The position numbers and the translations under genes are program-made. From Neobacillus ginsengisoli (GTDB lineage Bacteria > Bacillota > Bacilli > Bacillales_B > DSM-18226), in contig NZ_JAUSTW010000001.1 of assembly GCF_030813055.1 (NCBI RefSeq), forward strand, positions 62,001-126,000: a stretch of DNA of 64,000 nucleotides, written 5' to 3'. Shown here piece by piece: positions 26,943 through 36,318 of this stretch (positions within the stretch are counted from its first letter, which is position 1; the number at the start of each line of letters is the position of its first letter). Below the pieces are notes generated by a model that was not told where the DNA came from, did no database searches, and worked only from the letters and a program-made list of their open reading frames with translations.

Positions 26943-29705
26943 TTGGGGAAATTTAAAAAGAAGAAAAAAATGATTGCTGGACTGGCATTGAGCACTGTAT
27001 TACTTGGTTCTATAACTGCTTATGCCGCAAATGATGGTGCATTTGGAACTAACTTAGTCGGTCGACAACCCAATGGCTCAGTTCAAACTGCTGATAATCA
27101 TCTGCTCACACCAGCTGGGAAGCAAGTTGAATTCCCTGGAAACCCAATTTCCGTTGCCGTTAGTCCTAACGGAAAGACTGCTGTAGCCTTAGATGGAGGA
27201 GGTTATGGTGGGGAGGGGCTTAACATTGTAGATCTGACAACCGGAAAGCTGATAGGCACGAATGTCAACATTGGTCTTTACAATGCGTGGGGACTCGCTT
27301 ATTCTCCTGATGGTAAAACACTCTATGCAACAGGTTTAAATAATAAGAATCAAGCGCAAATTGCCACTATGTCAGTGGCTGATGACGGAACTCCTACAGT
27401 GACCTCGACTTTGACACTACCAGATGCTACTGTGGATGGATGGAATGATATTAACCCGCTAGACATGGCTGTTGGGCCTGATGGAAAGACGCTCCTTGTG
27501 GCTCTTAATCGAGGCAATAGTCTTGGTGTTATTGATCTACAGTCGGGAAAATTTTCTACCCAAATACCTGTAGGAAACGCTCCGACAAGTGTAATGGTTA
27601 ATGGGAATACGGCATACGTGACAAATCAAGGTGGTAGAAAAGCTAATCCAGGAGACTTTACTATAAAATCCTCAGGTACGCCGATTGTAGTAGACCCTCA
27701 ATTGGGTACTTCATCTACTGGAACCGTATCGGTGGTTGATCTCACCACGAATACAGTTACGAAGACAATCCCTGTCGGGGTTCAACCAGAGCGAATGACG
27801 CTCTCTGGAAAGTATCTCTTTGTAACAAACACAAACAGTGACACAGTGTCGGTTATCGACACACAGACCAATGACGTTGTTCAAACGATCGATATCAAAC
27901 CATATCCAGATGCACCGCTTGGCTCTGCACCAAACGCGGTTAAAATGATTAACGGGAATCAATTAGTAGTTAGCTTGGGACGAGATAACGCTCTCGCTGT
28001 ATATGACTGGAACGGACCGGATAAAGAACCTCAGCTGAAGGGACTCGTACCGACTGGTTCGTTCCCAGATGATATTGCCATTGATACTGCTAACAATCAA
28101 CTTATTGTCTCAAATATGAATGGAGTAGGCGCGCTCGGATCAAATGGCACCAGTAATGTAGCGGGAAACAAGGTAACAGGTCACCAAACTTATGCTCAAG
28201 TCGGCTCTATGTCGATGATTCCGTTCCCTTCGAATAACGATCTCGCTAAAATGACGGACCAAGTTTACAGCGATAACAACTGGTTCGGGTTGAAAAATCG
28301 AAACGCCGAACCTCGCCACAATAAGAAAGCTGTGGCAATGCCAGAGAGAATCGGTGAGCCTTCCACCATCAAACATGTGTTTTACATCATCAAAGAAAAT
28401 CGTACGTATGATCAGGTACTCGGAGACCTTGGTAAAGGCAACGGCGATCCAACTCTGACTCAGTTTGGTCAGACTGTTTCACCAAACTTCCATCAGTTTG
28501 CAAATACATTCCCGTTGTTGGACAACTTCTACACAAGTGGCATTAATTCAGCCGCTGGGCATCAATGGGTTACACAAGCAACCCTCCCTGACTATGAGGA
28601 TAAAGAGACAGATGGAGGAAACAATCGTAGCTACCCAGGAGGAAACCAAAGTGACCCTATGGCCTACGCACCAACCGGGCATATCTGGGATAACGCCGTA
28701 AAACATAATGTATCGGCTGCTGTCTTCGGAGAAAATGCAACTAATTTTAGTGGTCCTGAGCCCTTTGGTAAGTGGACTGATTGGTATAATGATTACAAGA
28801 TATTGTCGGGTCAACAGCAAGGTTCACTTCATGTGCCTGTTGGGGATTATCAAGCAACAAGTGATATTCCAGCGGTGAATTCTATCTTGTACAAGCCGTT
28901 TCCTACCAACACCCAAGCAATTCCAGATGTGTACCGGGCTCAAATCTTCTTGGACAAGTTTAATGATTATGTAAAGAACAATAATTTACCACAACTCATT
29001 ACCATGTGGTTACCTGACGACCATACTGCTTCAACGTCCAAAGGGTACCCAACGCCACAGGCAATGGTAGCAGACAATGATCAGGCAGTCGGAAAGATTG
29101 TAGACGCCATCTCACACAGTCCGTACTGGAAAGACTCAATCATTTACGTAACCGAAGATGATGCTCAAGGCGGTGTAGATCACGTAGATGGCCACCGTGA
29201 ACCAGCATTTGTCATTAGTCCGTGGGTAAAAAGAGGAGTAACCGATAGTCACTACTGGACCACAACTAATATGATTAGAAGTATGGAACAAATACTTGGG
29301 TTACCGCCTATGAATCAAAACGATGCTGCGGCTGATCCGATGAGCGAGATCCTTACCGACCAACCGGATTTTACTCCGTATAACTTGGTTGCAAATCAAA
29401 TACCACTAAATTGGATGAACGGACAGCCTGCACCACAGGGATTCGCACAGGCACCGACACCTCCAACAACACCTGCAACGCAGCAGATGCAGAATGATTG
29501 GGATTCCTGGTCCGACAAGCATAAGGATGATTTTGGTGGACCACATTCAAAGCCTGACGTGGAGAACGCTAACGTTATGAACCATTCTGTTTGGTACGCT
29601 ACAAAAGGATATGATAAACCATATCCGGGTGACGATAAGGTCTTAACACCGGATGAAGTTGAAAAGCAGCCTGCAAGCAGTGCACCTTCACCTGCTGACA
29701 ACTAA
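26943..29705 (+). CDS. Secreted YncE-like beta-propeller / phosphoesterase fusion
   Basis: About 920 residues. A lysine-rich signal peptide (KKKKKMIAGLALSTVLLG … AYA) opens the protein. Residues 40-450 carry YVTN/YncE-type repeats (GTVSVVDLTTNTVTKTIPVG; DTVSVIDTQTNDVVQTIDI). From about 470 to 800 lies a phosphoesterase domain of the alkaline phosphatase superfamily (HVFYIIKENRTYDQVLGDL; SAAGHQW; YVTEDDAQGGVDHVDGHREP). The tail is Pro/Gln-rich. TTG at 26943 is eight bases from AAGGGAG; the GTG at 26934 overlaps that site. Base composition is richer in G+C than the flanks. Substrate unknown; an extracellular phosphate- or lipid-ester hydrolase is plausible. Confidence 0.88.
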   Translation: MGKFKKKKKMIAGLALSTVLLGSITAYAANDGAFGTNLVGRQPNGSVQTADNHLLTPAGKQVEFPGNPISVAVSPNGKTAVALDGGGYGGEGLNIVDLTTGKLIGTNVNIGLYNAWGLAYSPDGKTLYATGLNNKNQAQIATMSVADDGTPTVTSTLTLPDATVDGWNDINPLDMAVGPDGKTLLVALNRGNSLGVIDLQSGKFSTQIPVGNAPTSVMVNGNTAYVTNQGGRKANPGDFTIKSSGTPIVVDPQLGTSSTGTVSVVDLTTNTVTKTIPVGVQPERMTLSGKYLFVTNTNSDTVSVIDTQTNDVVQTIDIKPYPDAPLGSAPNAVKMINGNQLVVSLGRDNALAVYDWNGPDKEPQLKGLVPTGSFPDDIAIDTANNQLIVSNMNGVGALGSNGTSNVAGNKVTGHQTYAQVGSMSMIPFPSNNDLAKMTDQVYSDNNWFGLKNRNAEPRHNKKAVAMPERIGEPSTIKHVFYIIKENRTYDQVLGDLGKGNGDPTLTQFGQTVSPNFHQFANTFPLLDNFYTSGINSAAGHQWVTQATLPDYEDKETDGGNNRSYPGGNQSDPMAYAPTGHIWDNAVKHNVSAAVFGENATNFSGPEPFGKWTDWYNDYKILSGQQQGSLHVPVGDYQATSDIPAVNSILYKPFPTNTQAIPDVYRAQIFLDKFNDYVKNNNLPQLITMWLPDDHTASTSKGYPTPQAMVADNDQAVGKIVDAISHSPYWKDSIIYVTEDDAQGGVDHVDGHREPAFVISPWVKRGVTDSHYWTTTNMIRSMEQILGLPPMNQNDAAADPMSEILTDQPDFTPYNLVANQIPLNWMNGQPAPQGFAQAPTPPTTPATQQMQNDWDSWSDKHKDDFGGPHSKPDVENANVMNHSVWYATKGYDKPYPGDDKVLTPDEVEKQPASSAPSPADN

Positions 29706-29808
29706 GAGTTTTTTCATGATCTAAAAATCGAAGGGGATGTCTCAAAAGTATAACTTTCTGGAGGACACTGCAAAAAGGGAAGAAATGCTAATCGGTGTTA
29801 AATAAAAT

Positions 29809-29843
29809 AGCCCCTAACTTATGATTTTCAAAATTTAGGGGCT
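29809..29843. terminator. Bidirectional terminator after the phosphoesterase gene
   Basis: AGCCCCTAA pairs with TTAGGGGCT across a loop that can itself pair (GATTTTCAAAAT-like). Flanking text GGGGATGTCTCAAAAG (about 29732) and GGGGCTGTTTCAA resembles worn insertion-sequence ends. Confidence 0.55.
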
Positions 29844-29876
29844 GTTTCAACAATAGCTCAAATTGGATTCTAAGCA

Positions 29877-29975
29877 CTAATCATCCTTAAAAAGGTCTGG
29901 ATAGATACTTGCTAATTCTTCATCTTCTTGTACCTTTTGACCACGAAACAAATAGAATGGTTTAACATTCCATTA
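29877..29975 (-). pseudogene. Orphan C-terminal coding fragment
   Basis: A minus-strand frame of 32 codons reads NVKPFYLFRGQKVQEDEELA then SIYPDLFKDD and a stop, with a stop directly upstream as well. The composition looks like real protein and a terminator follows it, so it is probably the 3' end of a lost gene. I cannot name it. Confidence 0.3.
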
Positions 29976-29990
29976 TTAAATTAACATATA

Positions 29991-30016
29991 AAAGCCTGTT
30001 TTATCAGGCTTTTTTA
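29991..30016. terminator. Terminator hairpin
   Basis: AAAGCCTG pairs with CAGGCTTT across TTTTAT and runs into a T-tract. No intact plus-strand gene precedes it directly. Confidence 0.6.
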
Positions 30017-30248
30017 GAAATACTTTAATTCGTTTTTCTTCATATTTTATACATAAATTAAAGACGTAAAAAATACGGTTTAAGGTGAACAAAGCTACAT
30101 CCGTTATCAATATTTTTATTTTCTATAACTCCAGTCAAGTGTTGGCTGGAGTTTAGCAGACGGAGAATTGGTGGCAAGTTGGTGTCAAACCCAAACATTC
30201 TGCAACCAACTACATATGTTTTAATCTTTAGTGATTTGGGGAAACACA

Positions 30249-30276
30249 AAAGCCATGGAGCGATCCATGGCCTTTT
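30249..30276. terminator. Terminator hairpin in the right flank of the island
   Basis: AAAGCCATGGA pairs with TCCATGGCCTTT (one mismatch) across GCGA and is followed by T's. The surrounding 30020-30390 shows no gene, but has another hairpin AACTCCAG/CTGGAGTT at about 30129-30152. Confidence 0.55.
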
Positions 30277-30394
30277 TAATGATAATTTTCTAATGTAAGA
30301 AAAAATAAAGAGCGCTTGTCCACTTAATAATTTCCTTGAAATATCCCCAATTAGTTGGGGGATAATACATTATTCTACAAAGCAGATAGAAATA

Positions 30395-30438
30395 AAAAAC
30401 CCTAGAGGTTGAGTAATATCAACGTTTCTAGGGTTTTT
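30395..30438 (-). terminator. Terminator after rpsD
   Basis: AAAAACCCTAGA pairs with TCTAGGGTTTTT, and an inner GTTGA/TCAAC stem extends it. It lies 30 bp beyond the rpsD stop and marks the right limit of the insertion. Confidence 0.8.
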
Positions 30439-30465
30439 GTTGTTACAATTTACAACTCGTATTAA

Positions 30466-31068
30466 TTAACGAGAGTAGAACTCAACGATAAGAGCTTCGT
30501 TAATTTCAGCAGGAAGTTCAGAACGCTCAGGTAAGCGAGTGAAAGTACCTTCAAGCTTGTCAGCATCGAATGATAAGAAGTCAGGAACGAAGTTGTTAAC
30601 CTCTACTGCTTCTTTAACAACATCAAGATTACGTGATTTTTCACGAAGGGTAATTGTTTGACCGGCAGTTAAACGGTATGATGGGATATCTACGCGAGCA
30701 CCATCAACCAAGATATGACCGTGGTTAACTAACTGACGAGCTGCACGGCGAGTGCGAGCCAAACCTAAACGATAAACTACGTTGTCAAGACGTGATTCAA
30801 GAAGAATCATGAAGTTTTCACCGTGTTTACCAGATTGTTTCCCTGCTTTATCAAAAAGATTGCGGAATTGGCGCTCAGTTACTCCGTACATGTGACGAAG
30901 TTTTTGTTTTTCTTGCAATTGCAATCCGTATTCAGAAAGCTTTTTGCGTTGGTTTGGACCATGTTGTCCAGGAGCGTAAGGACGCTTATCTAATTCTTTA
31001 CCTGTGCCGCTTAGAGAAATTCCAAGACGACGAGAGATTTTCCAGCTTGAGCCAGTATAACGAGCCAT
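30466..31068 (-). CDS. rpsD: 30S ribosomal protein S4
   Basis: 200-residue S4, a primary 16S rRNA-binding protein and 30S assembly initiator. It starts [20 protein letters not shown] and has the S4 RNA-binding domain in [20 protein letters not shown] (about 92-111) followed by [23 protein letters not shown] precedes the ATG. Monocistronic, with a long leader that in B. subtilis mediates feedback repression by S4. Confidence 0.98.
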   Translation of the reverse strand: MARYTGSSWKISRRLGISLSGTGKELDKRPYAPGQHGPNQRKKLSEYGLQLQEKQKLRHMYGVTERQFRNLFDKAGKQSGKHGENFMILLESRLDNVVYRLGLARTRRAARQLVNHGHILVDGARVDIPSYRLTAGQTITLREKSRNLDVVKEAVEVNNFVPDFLSFDADKLEGTFTRLPERSELPAEINEALIVEFYSR

Positions 31069-31304
31069 GAATGACTCCTCCTTCGTGTTTTTATTTTTTT
31101 GGTAAAATAAAAACCGTTATGAAACAACAATGAAAGCCATTTTGTTTTCATGCACCTTCGCCCTAGCAGCAGAGGGTTACAAGATGCACCATCATAAAAG
31201 AAATATATCTTTATGAGGAACAAAATGAGACCATTAAAGTGTTCACATAGGCTGCAATATTTTACACAAAAAATATTATATAATTTTAATTGCTTTAAAG
31301 TCAA
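31069..31304 (-). promoter_or_regulatory. rpsD promoter and putative S4-autoregulatory leader
   Basis: On the minus strand TTGACT (31299-31304), 18-bp spacer, TATAAT (31275-31280), then about 200 nt of leader. The leader has GGTGCATC … ACCCTCTGC … GGGCGAAGGTGCATG, able to form the nested pairings expected of an S4-binding target. Autoregulation is known for B. subtilis rpsD; here it is inferred. Confidence 0.55.
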
Positions 31305-31445
31305 GATTTATTTTTGAAATAGATTAAAAGGGATAAAAAAGAAAATTAAAAAATATTCAAAAAAAGTTTACAAAAATTGTCCGGTAGTCACTATAATTAG
31401 GATAGGATGTATATTTTTGGAATTAGAAAAATTGGGTGATGTTGG

Positions 31446-32882
31446 ATGGATGATCTAGAAAGAGATTTGACTTTACAAAATGAGGAAAATAGATATAAGC
31501 AGTTATTTTTAGTTACTGAAACCTTCTATTCGCTCTTGGACAAGGATGCCCTACTGCGGGAAATAATCGTTTCTCTCGAGCAGTTATATCCTTCCTTTTC
31601 TTATTATTTACTCCTCTCTCAGGATAATCCTATCCAAAATGAATTACCGATTATGGACCTGGAATATGATAGTGAAAATGTAGCTGCAATTAATTCCTAC
31701 GTTTCAGGTACTATTCAAATGGAATTTTCGCTGGAAGAGAAGCGTGCGATCCTTTATGCACCATTTAAAGGAAAACAAGGGGTTTACGGAGTTTTACAGG
31801 TGATAGCCTCAAATACACTTGAATTTCCTAAAAATGAAATAGAATTTATTACTTTATTTGCAAATGCAGCCGGAGGAGCACTGGAAAATGCACAGCTTTA
31901 TCAGCAGTCTAGGCGGGTCATTTCTGATTTGCAATTAATTAATGAGACCTCCCATCGTTTAAATTCTAATCTGCGTTTAGCTGAAACAATGACCTATATG
32001 AGCGAACAAATTAAACATTCTTTTGATTCACAGGAAGTGGGTTTCTTCCTGTTCTCCCACGATCAAGTTATAGCAAATGTACTGCCGGGATCCACTCCTT
32101 TCTTTTCGACGAAACAGGCCCGAATATATATTGATTTTATAAATGATAAAATTCTGCAAGAAAAAGATTCCCTGTTTATTGGGGATTTACATCTTCCAAA
32201 AATATATGATATTACACGCTTTCGTTCCATAATGGCTATTCCGATGATTGAAAGTGAGAATTTAAAAGGTTTTTCAATTGTCATGCATCAAGAACCATAT
32301 TTTTTTTCATTTGAAAAATTTAAGCTATTACAATTGCTCATACATCATTCTTCACTGGCACTCACCAATTCAATACTTCGGGAAGAATTAGAGAAGATGA
32401 TCATTACAGACCATTTAACAAAGCTGCATTCCCGTAATTATTTGGATGAAAAAATCCAATTGTCCATGAAACATGAAGAGGAAGGTACATTTATCATTAT
32501 AGATATTGATAATTTTAAAGACATTAATGATACTTATGGACATCAGGTTGGCGATGAGGTGCTAATTCAAGTGGCGAACCTAATTAAATGTAATATACGT
32601 GGAAATGATGTAGGTGCTCGCTGGGGCGGCGAAGAACTGGCAATCTACCTTCCAAAAGTTACCCTTGAAACAGGAGTGAGTATTGCTGAGAGATTAGTTG
32701 AAAAAGTGTCACAATGTTCAAATCCTCCTATTACAGTGTCCTGCGGTGTTTCCTATTGGAATAAGGATCGACTTGATTCCTATAATTATTTATTTAAACG
32801 TGCGGATGAAGCACTTTACATTGCTAAGAGTACGGGTAAAAACAAGGTAGTTTCCCAGCGGAACAGCATAAGAGCGAGTTAA
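31446..32882 (+). CDS. dgcP: GAF-GGDEF diguanylate cyclase (DgcP/YtrP-like)
   Basis: 478 residues: a GAF-like sensory region at about 20-155, a second GAF-like region at about 170-310, and a C-terminal GGDEF domain at about 320-475 (TDHLTKLHSRNYLDEKI; DIDNFKDINDTYGHQVGDEV). The active site reads GGEEL in ARWGGEELAIYLP. RGND five residues before it is a c-di-GMP inhibitory I-site (RxxD). It should make c-di-GMP with product feedback. Location next to rpsD and ytsP matches B. subtilis ytrP/dgcP, though it is shorter. A TATAAT at 31392 with TTACAA 18 bp upstream is a likely promoter. Confidence 0.85.
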   Translation: MDDLERDLTLQNEENRYKQLFLVTETFYSLLDKDALLREIIVSLEQLYPSFSYYLLLSQDNPIQNELPIMDLEYDSENVAAINSYVSGTIQMEFSLEEKRAILYAPFKGKQGVYGVLQVIASNTLEFPKNEIEFITLFANAAGGALENAQLYQQSRRVISDLQLINETSHRLNSNLRLAETMTYMSEQIKHSFDSQEVGFFLFSHDQVIANVLPGSTPFFSTKQARIYIDFINDKILQEKDSLFIGDLHLPKIYDITRFRSIMAIPMIESENLKGFSIVMHQEPYFFSFEKFKLLQLLIHHSSLALTNSILREELEKMIITDHLTKLHSRNYLDEKIQLSMKHEEEGTFIIIDIDNFKDINDTYGHQVGDEVLIQVANLIKCNIRGNDVGARWGGEELAIYLPKVTLETGVSIAERLVEKVSQCSNPPITVSCGVSYWNKDRLDSYNYLFKRADEALYIAKSTGKNKVVSQRNSIRAS

Positions 32883-32898
32883 GCCATAGAAAAAATCT

Positions 32899-32940
32899 AA
32901 AAGAAGAGCACAGGGGATTTTTTCCTGTGCTCTTCTTTTT
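32899..32940. terminator. Bidirectional terminator between dgcP and ytsP
   Basis: A 16-bp perfect stem (AAAAGAAGAGCACAGG and complement) around a 9-nt loop with T-runs on both strands. Confidence 0.85.
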
Positions 32941-33421
32941 AAATAAATTCCATTAATACGTCTACAAACTCTTCCAACTTTTCTTGGTCAATCTCATCAA
33001 AGCGATTTTTTTCCGTTGAATCAATATCAAGAACGCCGAATAGTTGGCCGTTTTTAATTAACGGAATAACAATTTCCGATTGCGATGCTGCGTCACAGGC
33101 AATATGACCCGGGAATTGATTGACGTCTTCTACCCGGACAGTTTCTTTATTCTTTGCCGCTGCACCGCAAACTCCTTTGCCGACAGGAATACGAATACAT
33201 GCCGGAAGACCTTGAAATGGTCCTAAAACCAGTTCATCAGTGCCATCCATTAAATAAAATCCAACCCAATTAACCCGGTCAAGAAATTGATTTAATAATG
33301 CACAAGTATTGCTAAGATTGGCAATCTGATTTTTCTCATCGTGAATCAGAGCTCTTAGTTGCTTTTTTACCAGTTCATAATTTTCAAGGCGGTTGGTAGT
33401 ATACATTTCGACATTAAACAC
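32939..33421 (-). CDS. ytsP: Free methionine-(R)-sulfoxide reductase, GAF fold (YtsP)
   Basis: 160-residue single-GAF protein of the fRMsr family, which reduces free Met-R-sulfoxide. The family cysteines are visible in PACIRIPVGKGVCGAAA (about 74-90) and HIACDAASQSE (about 106-116), and the segment NWVGFYL is conserved. The start GTG gives MFNVEMY, aligning with the B. subtilis YtsP start, behind AGGTG. Monocistronic and convergent with dgcP. Confidence 0.9.
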   Translation of the reverse strand: MFNVEMYTTNRLENYELVKKQLRALIHDEKNQIANLSNTCALLNQFLDRVNWVGFYLMDGTDELVLGPFQGLPACIRIPVGKGVCGAAAKNKETVRVEDVNQFPGHIACDAASQSEIVIPLIKNGQLFGVLDIDSTEKNRFDEIDQEKLEEFVDVLMEFI

Positions 33422-33473
33422 GAATTTTCACCTATCCCTCATAAAAGTTTATATAGTATTTTATCAAAACATC

Positions 33474-33506
33474 ATGAAAATGGGCAGTATTTGTCGACAT
33501 TTTCAT
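33474..33506. promoter_or_regulatory. Inverted repeat and 0A-box-like site upstream of refZ
   Basis: ATGAAAATG-N15-CATTTTCAT is a perfect 9-bp inverted repeat. Within it TTTGTCGACA (33490-33499) matches the Spo0A box TTTGTCRAAA in nine of ten positions. refZ is reported as Spo0A-activated in B. subtilis, so a regulatory role is plausible. Confidence 0.4.
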
Positions 33507-33579
33507 AAAGGATAAAATAAGGATTTCAAAGAATCATTAGGTAAGGAGTTTAATGGAGACGTCTACAGGGGGAATACGA

Positions 33580-34212
33580 GTGAAAAAAAATTCAAAAGAA
33601 GCAATCGTAACCGCGGCAATTTCACTGTTTAATACAAATGGATTCTCCGGAACGTCTATCAGGGATATTGCCGAGCTTGCGAAAGTTAATACTGCTACCA
33701 TTGCGTATTATTTTGAACATAAACTTGGTTTGTTGGAATATTGCTTTACCTACTTTTTTGAGCAATACATCAATAAAATCGAGGAAGCATATGCATCAAT
33801 TGATCATGGCGCAAAAGGTTGTTTAAAGCGATTGGTTGCTAATTTACTCCATTATCAATGTGAAAATAACCACCTTGCAAGTGTAGTGTATCGCGAAATG
33901 TCGGTGGATTCTCAAATTGTACGTGAAATCATGTCAACCTATTCTCTTAAAGAGAAATACTATTTACAAAAAATATTTGAAAAAGGTTTTGAATGGAATG
34001 AATTTCGTCCCCACTCTATTCCCTATTTGATTATCCAACTTAAGGGCTTACTGATGATGCCATTTATGAATACAAATTATTTAAGGGAAGTTTTATACAT
34101 TTTTCCCAACGAGCCCTTCTTTGAGCAAAAATATTTAAAAGAAATCAATTTTTGGATAGACAAAACGCTAAGTTTTGAAATCAGAGAAAAGAAGGAAGCA
34201 TTTATTAAATAG
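33580..34212 (+). CDS. refZ: RefZ, TetR-family regulator of FtsZ
   Basis: About 210 residues. TetR-type helix-turn-helix at residues 5-50 (AAISLFNTNGFSGTSIRDIA; VNTATIAYYFEHKLGLLEYC) and an all-helical C-terminus. RefZ binds DNA motifs near the origin and inhibits FtsZ, helping place the division site during sporulation. GTG at 33580 lies six bases after AGGGGGA; an upstream ATG at 33553 is only four bases from AAGGAG. Position before ezrA matches B. subtilis yttP. Confidence 0.87.
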   Translation: MKKNSKEAIVTAAISLFNTNGFSGTSIRDIAELAKVNTATIAYYFEHKLGLLEYCFTYFFEQYINKIEEAYASIDHGAKGCLKRLVANLLHYQCENNHLASVVYREMSVDSQIVREIMSTYSLKEKYYLQKIFEKGFEWNEFRPHSIPYLIIQLKGLLMMPFMNTNYLREVLYIFPNEPFFEQKYLKEINFWIDKTLSFEIREKKEAFIK

Positions 34213-34240
34213 GCTTGACCATTTTGTGGTGAGGAATTTT

Positions 34241-34278
34241 TAGAGCACTAGCTGATTTTTATCGGCTGTGTGCTTTTT
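34241..34278 (+). terminator. Imperfect terminator after refZ
   Basis: AGCAC-AGCTGA pairs with TCGGCT-GTGCT with mismatches, then TTTTT. The rest of the 350 bp before ezrA holds an A+T-rich stretch with no confident promoter. Confidence 0.45.
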
Positions 34279-34561
34279 GACATGAGAAAAAGGTAGTTCT
34301 CCACGCTGAGAATGTTGTCCACACTGGTTATCCTCTATAATCTTTCCTATTCACTTAATTGCTGAATATTTCCTTTCCTATTTGATTTCAAATCAATGCT
34401 TTTTGATTTCTTTTTACAAAAAAATTGAAAATAATAGTCAAAAATTGTCGTATACATGGTATCATAAAGGCATTGAACTTAAACATACATGAACTTTAAT
34501 ATATAGTTTTAATAAAAGCTTTCAATTGAAACTTGTGTACTGCGGAACAGGGGGCCCTCAT

Positions 34562-36250
34562 GTGAAATATTTCATTGGATTTTTCATCCTGCTACTAGCC
34601 TTATTTGTATTGGGATATTTAATAAAGAAAAAATACTTTAAAGAAATGGATCGATTAGAAGCTTGGAAAATCGATATTCTAAATAGGCCTATTCTGGATG
34701 AATTGTCCAAGGTAAAACAGCTGAATATGACTGGACAAACTGAGGAGCTTTTTGAAAATTGGCGAAATCAATGGGATGATGTCGTTACAGTGAAACTACC
34801 GGATTTAGAAGAACTGTTATTTGATGCGGAAGAGTACATTGATCGGTATCGATTTAATAAAGCAAAAGGAATCCAACGTGAAATCGGTAATAAATTACAG
34901 GAAACAGAAGATCAAATTAAAAAGATATTGGAAGAGTTACACGAGCTCGTAGGCAGTGAAGAAAAAAACAGAGTAGAGATTGATCAGCTGAAGGAATTGT
35001 ATAGAGAAACTAAAAAAATGCTGCTTGCTCACCGACATAGCTTCGGCAAAGCCGAAAAACACTTAGAAGTCCTCCTTGATGGCGTGTCAAAAAAATTCCA
35101 TGATTTTGATGAGAAAACAGAACAGGGCAATTATCTTGAAGCTCGTGAAATTGTCTTAACCATTCATAACGACCTGGGGAAAATAAAAAATCATATGGAT
35201 TTAATTCCGCAGCTCGTAATAGAGTGTCAATCGATCCTTCCAAGCCAGCTTTCAGAGGTTCTTGATGGGCTCCGTGAAATGTCACAGCAAGGCTATTACT
35301 TAGAGCATATTGAGCTTGAAACTGAAATTAGCAATTTGGAAGAGAAATTAACGGAGCATTTAAGACTTATTGAAGAAACTGAAATTGAAAAAGCAGAAGA
35401 AGGAATTAAAGAATCTAAGGATAGAATTGACATCCTTTTCGACCATTTGGAAAAAGAAGTACATGCAAAGCATTTTGTGGTCCAAAATGAAAGAATAACG
35501 AATAACCTGCTTTTGACTGTTCAGGAACAGCATGATCAACTTACAAATGAAGTTATTCATGTTCAGCAAAGTTATCATTTAACAGAATATGACTTTGAAA
35601 CACAAAGGAATTTGGAAAAAGAACTGGCTTCTGTTTTTAAACGCTATGAAATTTTGAGTGAAAAAATAAAATTAAACGAAACAGCTCAAACTTCGATTAG
35701 CGCAGAATTAACAGAAATAAAAGAACAGCTGGATGCGATGCAAAGTGAGCAGCAAAATTTTGCAAACAAGCTTCAGGCTCTTCGAAAAGATGAGTTGGAA
35801 GCAAGAGAAAAAATAAAGGAATTAACAAAAAAAGTGGGCGAAATGCTCAGGCTTGTTTCAAAAAGCAATATTCCGGGACTTCCGGATGATTATAAATATT
35901 TAGTTGAGGATACAAATGAGAGTATTCAAAATGTAAAACTTCAACTTGAAGAAAAACCGCTTAATATTTCTTCGTTAAATCAGTATTTAGAGATTGCCAT
36001 ATTAACGGTGGAAAAACTTGTTTCTTCCACGATTGAATTGATCGAAAATGTAATGCTCGCCGAAAAAGCGATACAATACGGTAATCGGTATCGCAGCCAA
36101 TATCCTTCAGTTGCTAAAGGATTGTCTGAGGCGGAAAAGGCATTTAGGCTTTATGAATATCAGGATGCATTAGAACAAGCTGCAGCCTCAATAGAGGGAA
36201 TAGATCCTGAAGCTTTGAAGAAAATTAAAACCCCTGTCGTAACAGAATAA
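34562..36250 (+). CDS. ezrA: Septation ring formation regulator EzrA
   Basis: EzrA is a membrane-anchored spectrin-like protein that restrains FtsZ ring assembly and links it to wall synthesis. One N-terminal helix (YFIGFFILLLALFVLGYLI), then about 530 residues of coiled coil, with the conserved DRLEAWKIDILNRPI near residues 28-42 and QYGNRYRSQYPSV near 500-512. GTG at 34562 gives 562 residues, the same length as B. subtilis EzrA, and follows AGGGGG. Monocistronic. Confidence 0.95.
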   Translation: MKYFIGFFILLLALFVLGYLIKKKYFKEMDRLEAWKIDILNRPILDELSKVKQLNMTGQTEELFENWRNQWDDVVTVKLPDLEELLFDAEEYIDRYRFNKAKGIQREIGNKLQETEDQIKKILEELHELVGSEEKNRVEIDQLKELYRETKKMLLAHRHSFGKAEKHLEVLLDGVSKKFHDFDEKTEQGNYLEAREIVLTIHNDLGKIKNHMDLIPQLVIECQSILPSQLSEVLDGLREMSQQGYYLEHIELETEISNLEEKLTEHLRLIEETEIEKAEEGIKESKDRIDILFDHLEKEVHAKHFVVQNERITNNLLLTVQEQHDQLTNEVIHVQQSYHLTEYDFETQRNLEKELASVFKRYEILSEKIKLNETAQTSISAELTEIKEQLDAMQSEQQNFANKLQALRKDELEAREKIKELTKKVGEMLRLVSKSNIPGLPDDYKYLVEDTNESIQNVKLQLEEKPLNISSLNQYLEIAILTVEKLVSSTIELIENVMLAEKAIQYGNRYRSQYPSVAKGLSEAEKAFRLYEYQDALEQAAASIEGIDPEALKKIKTPVVTE

Positions 36251-36261
36251 AAAAGTAGAAC

Positions 36262-36292
36262 CGATTCAGTCCCATGGCTGAATCGTTTTTTG
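36262..36292 (+). terminator. Terminator after ezrA
   Basis: CGATTCAG pairs with CTGAATCG across TCCCATGG, followed by a T-run. Confidence 0.8.
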
Positions 36293-36318
36293 TATTTTAA
36301 GACGCTGTTCTTTTTAAT

